From positions 1 to 64,000 of the forward strand of contig JAFLBS010000007.1 of the NCBI GenBank assembly GCA_017303755.1: a stretch of 64,000 nt of DNA. Reading direction: 5' to 3'. Numbering within the stretch: position 1 is the first letter of the stretch; every line of letters begins with the position of its first letter. The stretch comes from Flavobacteriales bacterium (GTDB lineage: Bacteria > Bacteroidota > Bacteroidia > Flavobacteriales > Flavobacteriaceae). A model generated the notes under the pieces. That model saw nothing but the letters and a program-made list of their open reading frames with translations. It searched no databases and was not told where the DNA came from. Shown here in pieces: positions 59,375-64,000 of the stretch. The translations under genes were made by a program, and so were the position numbers.

Positions 59375-59857
59375 TTACTCTTTTATTAATTTTATTATTT
59401 CTTCTTCTGTTGGATTCTTCGCTATTAGGACACCCTCGGGATTAAATAGGTATTTTGATGGTAATTCATCTACTCCGAAAACTAAGGCTGCATTAGCGTC
59501 AAATCCTTTAGGGTCTATCAATTGAGTGAACTTGATTTTATCCTTTTCAATTGCTTTTAGCCATTTGTTTGCATCAATGTCGATTGATATTCCAATTATT
59601 TCCATTTTATCCGGACTAACCTCATTGTGCAGTTTCACTAATTTTTTATTACCCAACCGGCAAGGCGCACACCAAGAAGCCCAAAAATCGACAAGCACGT
59701 ATTTGCCTTTAAAAGATGAGGTGTTTACATCTGTGTTACTATTACTTTTTAGTGTAATTGATGGTATTGTATCACCCACTTTAATCTGTGCTTTCATAGA
59801 AAACGTGAGGATTATAAATAGCGCAATAAAATATTTTACTTGATTTTTTATTAACAT
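59375..59857 (-). CDS. TlpA-family thioredoxin-like protein
   Basis: The 160-residue protein has a signal peptide (about 8-22) and a thioredoxin fold with WASWCAPCRLGNKKL (CxxC at about 65-68). TlpA-like proteins reduce or resolve disulfides in the periplasm and can keep copper-binding cysteines reduced. The gene is separated from the HMA gene by 86 bases. It is a good partner for the many CxxC proteins of this island; this is inference. Confidence 0.93.
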   Translation of the reverse strand: MLIKNQVKYFIALFIILTFSMKAQIKVGDTIPSITLKSNSNTDVNTSSFKGKYVLVDFWASWCAPCRLGNKKLVKLHNEVSPDKMEIIGISIDIDANKWLKAIEKDKIKFTQLIDPKGFDANAALVFGVDELPSKYLFNPEGVLIAKNPTEEEIIKLIKE

Positions 59858-59922
59858 AATAGTACCATTGTTTTTTATAAAACTAAGCCCTATGCCAACA
59901 TAAGGCTTAGTCTATTAAAGTG

Positions 59923-60978
59923 TTACATTTTTATAACAATACCGTTTGGCTTTCTTCCAACGTTAATTGTTTTTGTTACTGAATGATTGGTGGTGTTGAC
60001 TACAGAAACTGTATTAGCCGTTTGATTGGTTACATAAGCAGTATTACCGTCTGTTGTGAATGCTATTGCATGTGCACCGGCACCAGTATTAAAAGAACTT
60101 CCATGCATCCACATATTCATTCCTGCATCCCAAGTCCAATAATGTACTTTTCCAGCCATTGGATCTGTAACCCATAATTCATTTTTAGGACCGTTATATG
60201 ACGCTATTCCCGGCATGAAACCTAAAGTAATTGTTTCATCTACTGAGTTTGTTGCTACATCAATTACAGAAATAGTTTGTCCGTCTTCATTGTCTACATA
60301 CATTTTACCATTGCTTCCAGTCCAAGCACCAACTGGGTTATCTCCAACGGCAATAGTTGTGATTATCGCTTTGGTTGCCGTGTTTATCACTGTTATGCTA
60401 TCATCATCACCATTTGCAACGTAGGCTTTTGTGCCATCTGAAGAAAATGTTAGTTCAGCTGCCATCATTCCGACATCGATTGTATTTAATAGGGCATTGG
60501 TAGTAGCATCATATACTAAGACTTTACTATTCATTTCATCCATTTGAGGCACCCAAATTTCATTTCCGTTAGGTGAATAAATAGAATTATGGTTCATTAA
60601 TGGCAGGTTGATGTTCTTTACAATTGAACCATTCATAGCATCAATTACTAACAATTTTCCTGTCATCCCTGCTGTCATTAATCCTGAATGTCCTGCACTC
60701 AAATCCATTCCCGGAACACCAATAGCTAAATGATTTTGATGTGATGAAATGTGATGTGGCCACATAATCATATCTGAACCGCTTCCCATTAATTCTATGG
60801 TTCCGGTTACTTCATTATTACTTAACTTGACTACTGAAACTGAGCCGTCTTCTCCGTTTACAATGTATGCCGCAGGATAATCGACATTTAATGTCATATC
60901 CATGTTGTCATCGTTGTTATTACAAGAGGTTAAAAATATTGCTCCAATAAATGAAGCTATCATTGATAAATTTTTCAT
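59923..60978 (-). CDS. YncE-like YVTN beta-propeller lipoprotein
   Basis: The 351-residue lipoprotein (LTSC near residue 18) has several beta-propeller blades with YVTN-type repeats: AYVANGDDDSITVINTATKA, MYVDNEDGQTISVIDVATNS and AYVTNQTANTVSVVNTTNH. It is rich in Met (NNNDDNMDMTLN, MDEMNSK, MAAELTF), perhaps for Cu(I) binding. Such propellers bind ligands on the cell surface. The gene is 16 bases downstream of a DUF3347 gene. Confidence 0.88.
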   Translation of the reverse strand: MKNLSMIASFIGAIFLTSCNNNDDNMDMTLNVDYPAAYIVNGEDGSVSVVKLSNNEVTGTIELMGSGSDMIMWPHHISSHQNHLAIGVPGMDLSAGHSGLMTAGMTGKLLVIDAMNGSIVKNINLPLMNHNSIYSPNGNEIWVPQMDEMNSKVLVYDATTNALLNTIDVGMMAAELTFSSDGTKAYVANGDDDSITVINTATKAIITTIAVGDNPVGAWTGSNGKMYVDNEDGQTISVIDVATNSVDETITLGFMPGIASYNGPKNELWVTDPMAGKVHYWTWDAGMNMWMHGSSFNTGAGAHAIAFTTDGNTAYVTNQTANTVSVVNTTNHSVTKTINVGRKPNGIVIKM

Positions 60979-60994
60979 TTCTATTTTTTTTAGG

Positions 60995-61867
60995 TTATTT
61001 AATAGTTTCTACTGTTTTTCCACAGTTTAACATCATTGACCCATAGTATGGGTTCTTTACTGCATTTTCTTTGCTCAACCAATTAGCGCCTTTACCATCG
61101 TTGTACATTGGACAGAATTGAAAGTAAACTGGTACTTCGTATTTTGCTGTTTTAATTAATGTGTATATGTCTTTTGACAATGAGGTAAAGTGATCACGTT
61201 GGTGTTTTACATCTTTTGTATCAGCTATGTGTTCTGCATCTTCTTTAATTGGGTTTACAACTTTCATCCAAACCATGTGCACTTCCATATCAAGCTTGTC
61301 CATTTTGACGTTATTTACAGCTGTTAAAAGTTCTTTTGAAGCTGCTGCAGCTTTTGTCCCATCAGAAGTAATCAAAGCATCTTTCAATGAGAAATAATTA
61401 TCAAATACTGCTTTTAATTGATTTTCATTTTGAATTACGGCAGTAGTTGTTTGAGAATGGTTCCCGTGATTGGAATGTCCATCGTTGCCGGCAGTAGTTG
61501 TGTTTTCTTCTTTTACTGGAACTTTTGCTACTCTATCGTATTGACAACAGCCGTGAAGATTGTTGTAAACCTCATCAGGGGCAAGAAATTTATCACTGTC
61601 GTAGCCTGCTAACGCAATTCTTTTAAGTATTTCATCCTGATTTGTTACACTAGCATCATAAGTTAATGTTGCCATTTGGGTTTCCTGGTTCCAATCTACT
61701 TTAGCAATTTTTTTAATACTTCCTGCTTTTTCGATTGTAGTTTCGCACATTCCACAGTTACCATAGACTTTAACTGTTTCGGTTTTTGCATTTTTTATTT
61801 GTGCGTTGATAGAAGTTGATAGCAACATTAGAGCTGCTACCATTATTTTTATAAATGAGCTTTTCAT
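60995..61867 (-). CDS. HMA plus DUF3347 exported protein
   Basis: This 290-residue protein has a signal peptide (1-22), an HMA domain (about 30-95; VYGNCGMCETTIEKAGSI), a Cys-rich bridge (NLHGCCQYDRV), a His-rich linker (NDGHSNHGNHSQ) and a DUF3347 domain (about 155-285). The domain ends FQFCPMYNDGKGANWLS and NPYYGSMMLNCG. It is a periplasmic copper-handling protein related to 56027 but with HMA instead of the YHS-like domain. Confidence 0.9.
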   Translation of the reverse strand: MKSSFIKIMVAALMLLSTSINAQIKNAKTETVKVYGNCGMCETTIEKAGSIKKIAKVDWNQETQMATLTYDASVTNQDEILKRIALAGYDSDKFLAPDEVYNNLHGCCQYDRVAKVPVKEENTTTAGNDGHSNHGNHSQTTTAVIQNENQLKAVFDNYFSLKDALITSDGTKAAAASKELLTAVNNVKMDKLDMEVHMVWMKVVNPIKEDAEHIADTKDVKHQRDHFTSLSKDIYTLIKTAKYEVPVYFQFCPMYNDGKGANWLSKENAVKNPYYGSMMLNCGKTVETIK

Positions 61868-62057
61868 TTTTAAATAATGTTAGTAATCAAAGTGTTTTAC
61901 CTTGATTGATTGATAAAATAAATTTGAGATAATTACAGCTATAAGATAAATGATACTGCAACATGAAAATGGTGTAGTAAAATGTTTCTAAAACTGTTGT
62001 GAATTGGATAGCAAAACGCTATGAATTTGACACACTTATGGCTGTCAAAATTTGGAT

Positions 62058-62435
62058 TTAGCTTATTTTAGGAATTAGCCAAATGAAATAAAACCCATCA
62101 GAGATTGATGGTGTTGTGTATGAAAATTTAACTTTCTCGATTGAAGAATAGCTAAACATGTAATTTTTAAAATTAATTTCAGATAAAAAGCTTACTGAAG
62201 AAGTTGGACACGTTGAAGAACAACCACATTTTGAGTGACCGCAATTGCCTTTACATCCTTTGTGGTCTTTATCTTTTGAATTTTCATCACCGCAGCAACT
62301 CTTTTTTTCTGCGTTATTGGATGAAATTTCTTTTTTGCACGAACTCTTTTCTGAACCTTTACCACAAGCCATAGCAGTATTAGGGATGAGGAACATGCCT
62401 AATAAAACTACAAGTATCATGTGGTATTTGTTCAT
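62058..62435 (-). CDS. Exported Cys-rich protein
   Basis: I take ATG 62435 (MNKYHMILVVLLGMFLIPNTAMA signal) rather than 62456. The 125-residue protein has a signal peptide, a Lys/Cys-rich stretch (CGKGSEKSSCKKE, SCCGDEN, GCKGNCGHSKCGCSSTC) with about 13 cysteines, and a strand-rich C-terminus (YSSIEKVKFSYTTPSISDGFY). It could bind several metal ions in the periplasm. It lies 59 bases from the end of the ZntA-like gene. Confidence 0.75.
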   Translation of the reverse strand: MNKYHMILVVLLGMFLIPNTAMACGKGSEKSSCKKEISSNNAEKKSCCGDENSKDKDHKGCKGNCGHSKCGCSSTCPTSSVSFLSEINFKNYMFSYSSIEKVKFSYTTPSISDGFYFIWLIPKIS

Positions 62436-62494
62436 ATATCTATTAAAACAGTACAAATTTAGCTAAAAATTATTGCATTATGTTAAAATTGATG

Positions 62495-64000
62495 TTAAAA
62501 TCTCATTCTCTGAATTCTAACTGCGTTTAAAATAGCTAACAAAGCTACTCCTACATCGGCAAAAACGGCTTCCCACATTGTGGCTAAACCACCTGCACCA
62601 AGTACTAAAACTATTGTTTTTACAGCAAATGCTAAAATAATATTTTGCCAAACAATTTTCTTGGTTTGTTTGCCAATATTGATAGCCATTGGAATTTTTG
62701 AAGGCATGTCATCTTGAATAACTACATCGGCAGTTTCGATTGTGGCATCACTTCCTAAACCACCCATTGCTATTCCTACGTTACTTAACGCTACTACTGG
62801 TGCATCGTTTACACCATCGCCGACAAATGCTACCGTTTCATTTTTAGCAATGATTTCTTTAACTTTATTCACTTTGTCTTCGGGAAGTAAATCTCCAAAA
62901 GCATTTGTAATTCCGAGTGATTTTGCTACAAACTGCACTACGGTATTTTTATCGCCACTTAACATTATGGTTTTTATACCTAGTGCTTTTAGTTTATCTA
63001 TTGTGATTTGTGCATCTTCTTTAATGCTGTCGGCAATAGTTAGATAACCTACGAATTTTTTATCGTAAGCTACAGCAATTAAGGTATAAACGATACTGGT
63101 TGGATCAATATCATACGAAATAGAAAATTTATCCATTAGTTTGAAATTTCCAACCAATAATTCATTTCCGTTTACTATGGCTTTAAGTCCGTGTCCTGAA
63201 ATTTCTTCTACGTCTTTTAAAATAATGGTACTATCAATTTTTCCAACATATTGATGAATGGCTGTTGCAACCGGATGTGTACTTTGACTTTCTAAGGCAT
63301 TGACCAATTGCAGTATTTCGGTTTGATTAAAATCGGAATTAAAAACGACTTCTTGCACTTTGAAAACACCTTCGGTCATTGTGCCTGTTTTGTCCATTAC
63401 GACGTTTTGAATGGAAGCCATTACATCGAGGAAATTACTTCCTTTGAATAAAATTCCGTTTTTAGAAGCAGCTCCAATTCCGCCAAAATATCCTAACGGA
63501 ATACTAATAACTAAAGCACAAGGACACGAAATAACCAAGAAAACCAAGGCACGATACAGCCAATCTCTAAAAATATAATTATCTACAAAAAGAATTGGAA
63601 CTACACAAATTAAGATGGCTAAAAGCACCACAATTGGTGTGTAAATCTTGGCAAATTTGCGTATGAATAATTCAGTTGGTGCTTTTTTTGCTGTTGCATC
63701 TTGCACCATTTCAAGTATTTTTGACAGTTTACTATCGGTATAAGCGGTTGTAACTTTTACTTGACAAACCGAATTTAAGTTTATCATTCCTGCTAAAACC
63801 GTTTCGCCTTTTGCTTTGGTGTCGGGTTTACTTTCACCTGTAAGTGCTGCTGTATTAAATGAAGCTGTATCGGAAAGTAATTCGCCATCTAAACCCAATT
63901 TTTCGCCTGCTTTGAGTTGGATAATATCTCCAATTTTAGCTGTTGCTGCTTTGATTGTTTTGGCTACATTATTTTCTAAAATAGTAACTTCATCTGGTCT
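62495..64000 (-). CDS. Zn/Cd/Pb-type P1B ATPase (partial, runs off the right edge)
   Basis: The C-terminal about 502 residues are visible and the frame is open to the last base, so the start and N-terminal domain lie outside. Seen are ALTGESKPD, SCPCALVISIP (CPC), DKTGTMTEG (phosphorylation), HPVA, GDGVNDAPV and the last helices NIILAFAVKTIVL and WEAVFADVGVALLAILN. The Lys and Asp of these helices are the ZntA-type (P1B-2) signature for Zn(II), Cd(II) and Pb(II). A TTG at 63898 is not a start. Confidence 0.93.
   Translation of the reverse strand, partial: RPDEVTILENNVAKTIKAATAKIGDIIQLKAGEKLGLDGELLSDTASFNTAALTGESKPDTKAKGETVLAGMINLNSVCQVKVTTAYTDSKLSKILEMVQDATAKKAPTELFIRKFAKIYTPIVVLLAILICVVPILFVDNYIFRDWLYRALVFLVISCPCALVISIPLGYFGGIGAASKNGILFKGSNFLDVMASIQNVVMDKTGTMTEGVFKVQEVVFNSDFNQTEILQLVNALESQSTHPVATAIHQYVGKIDSTIILKDVEEISGHGLKAIVNGNELLVGNFKLMDKFSISYDIDPTSIVYTLIAVAYDKKFVGYLTIADSIKEDAQITIDKLKALGIKTIMLSGDKNTVVQFVAKSLGITNAFGDLLPEDKVNKVKEIIAKNETVAFVGDGVNDAPVVALSNVGIAMGGLGSDATIETADVVIQDDMPSKIPMAINIGKQTKKIVWQNIILAFAVKTIVLVLGAGGLATMWEAVFADVGVALLAILNAVRIQRMRF

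Overview
The window is AT-rich, densely packed DNA with Bacteroidetes-type genes. The likely host is a Flavobacterium-like member of the Flavobacteriaceae: best-recognised families are flavobacterial (DUF2911, DUF3347, haem-binding CxxCH protein, heavy-metal YHS-like domains on RND adaptors, AraC regulator with an HMA domain), and Shine-Dalgarno sequences are mostly absent. No rRNA, complete tRNA or CRISPR array was seen.

Layout. (1) 0.2-3.0 kb: two unknown membrane proteins followed by a HisKA_3 sensor kinase and a NarL-type response regulator. (2) 3.2-6.8 kb: a minus-strand operon with a patatin-like lipase carrying two inserted membrane helices, a membrane protein, a small beta protein and an exported protein. 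(3) 7.0-21.8 kb: a large Ter stress locus on the minus strand. It holds TerC, a Ser/Thr kinase with a zinc ribbon, a PP2C phosphatase, three TerY-like vWA proteins, six TerD paralogues, TelA, a phosphoribosyltransferase, a HAD protein and several unknown proteins. This is the known Ter architecture: surface metal sensing linked to phospho-signalling and a nucleotide-like metabolite branch. (4) 22.2-23.2 kb: a lone tyrosine recombinase whose N-terminus looks frameshifted. (5) 23.3-28.9 kb: accessory genes (GT39-like glycosyltransferase, DUF3995, SRPBCC, beta-lactamase-like hydrolase, VOC protein, ankyrin protein, Crp/Fnr regulator).

(6) 29.0-33.8 kb: a thiol-rich stress locus with a SigZ-like sigma factor, a flavoprotein and an MFS transporter, two small Cys-rich proteins and a methyltransferase. 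Four transcription units share a promoter-like motif (TTGCGTCT, 13-14 bases, then CGTCWTA-like), including the sigma gene itself. This suggests an autoregulated SigZ regulon. (7) 33.9-39.5 kb: a probable integrated element with a tRNA-Ser-like 3' end fragment, a compact cassette (DUF5675, lipoprotein, two holin-like proteins, a DNA adenine methylase-like protein), DUF6943-like genes, and about 1.3 kb of non-coding DNA filled with long imperfect inverted repeats.

(8) 39.5-64 kb: a copper/mercury/zinc resistance island on the minus strand: multicopper oxidase, DUF2911, MerC-GDCCVxC fusion, CopA ATPase, AraC-HMA regulator, a nuclease-like gene, two RND adaptors, TolC, CusA broken by an in-frame TAA, haem-binding and DUF3347 proteins, HMA proteins, TlpA, a YVTN beta-propeller lipoprotein, a Cys-rich protein and a ZntA-type ATPase running off the right edge. 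If the tRNA fragment is an att site, regions 7 and 8 may be one mobile element extending beyond the window.
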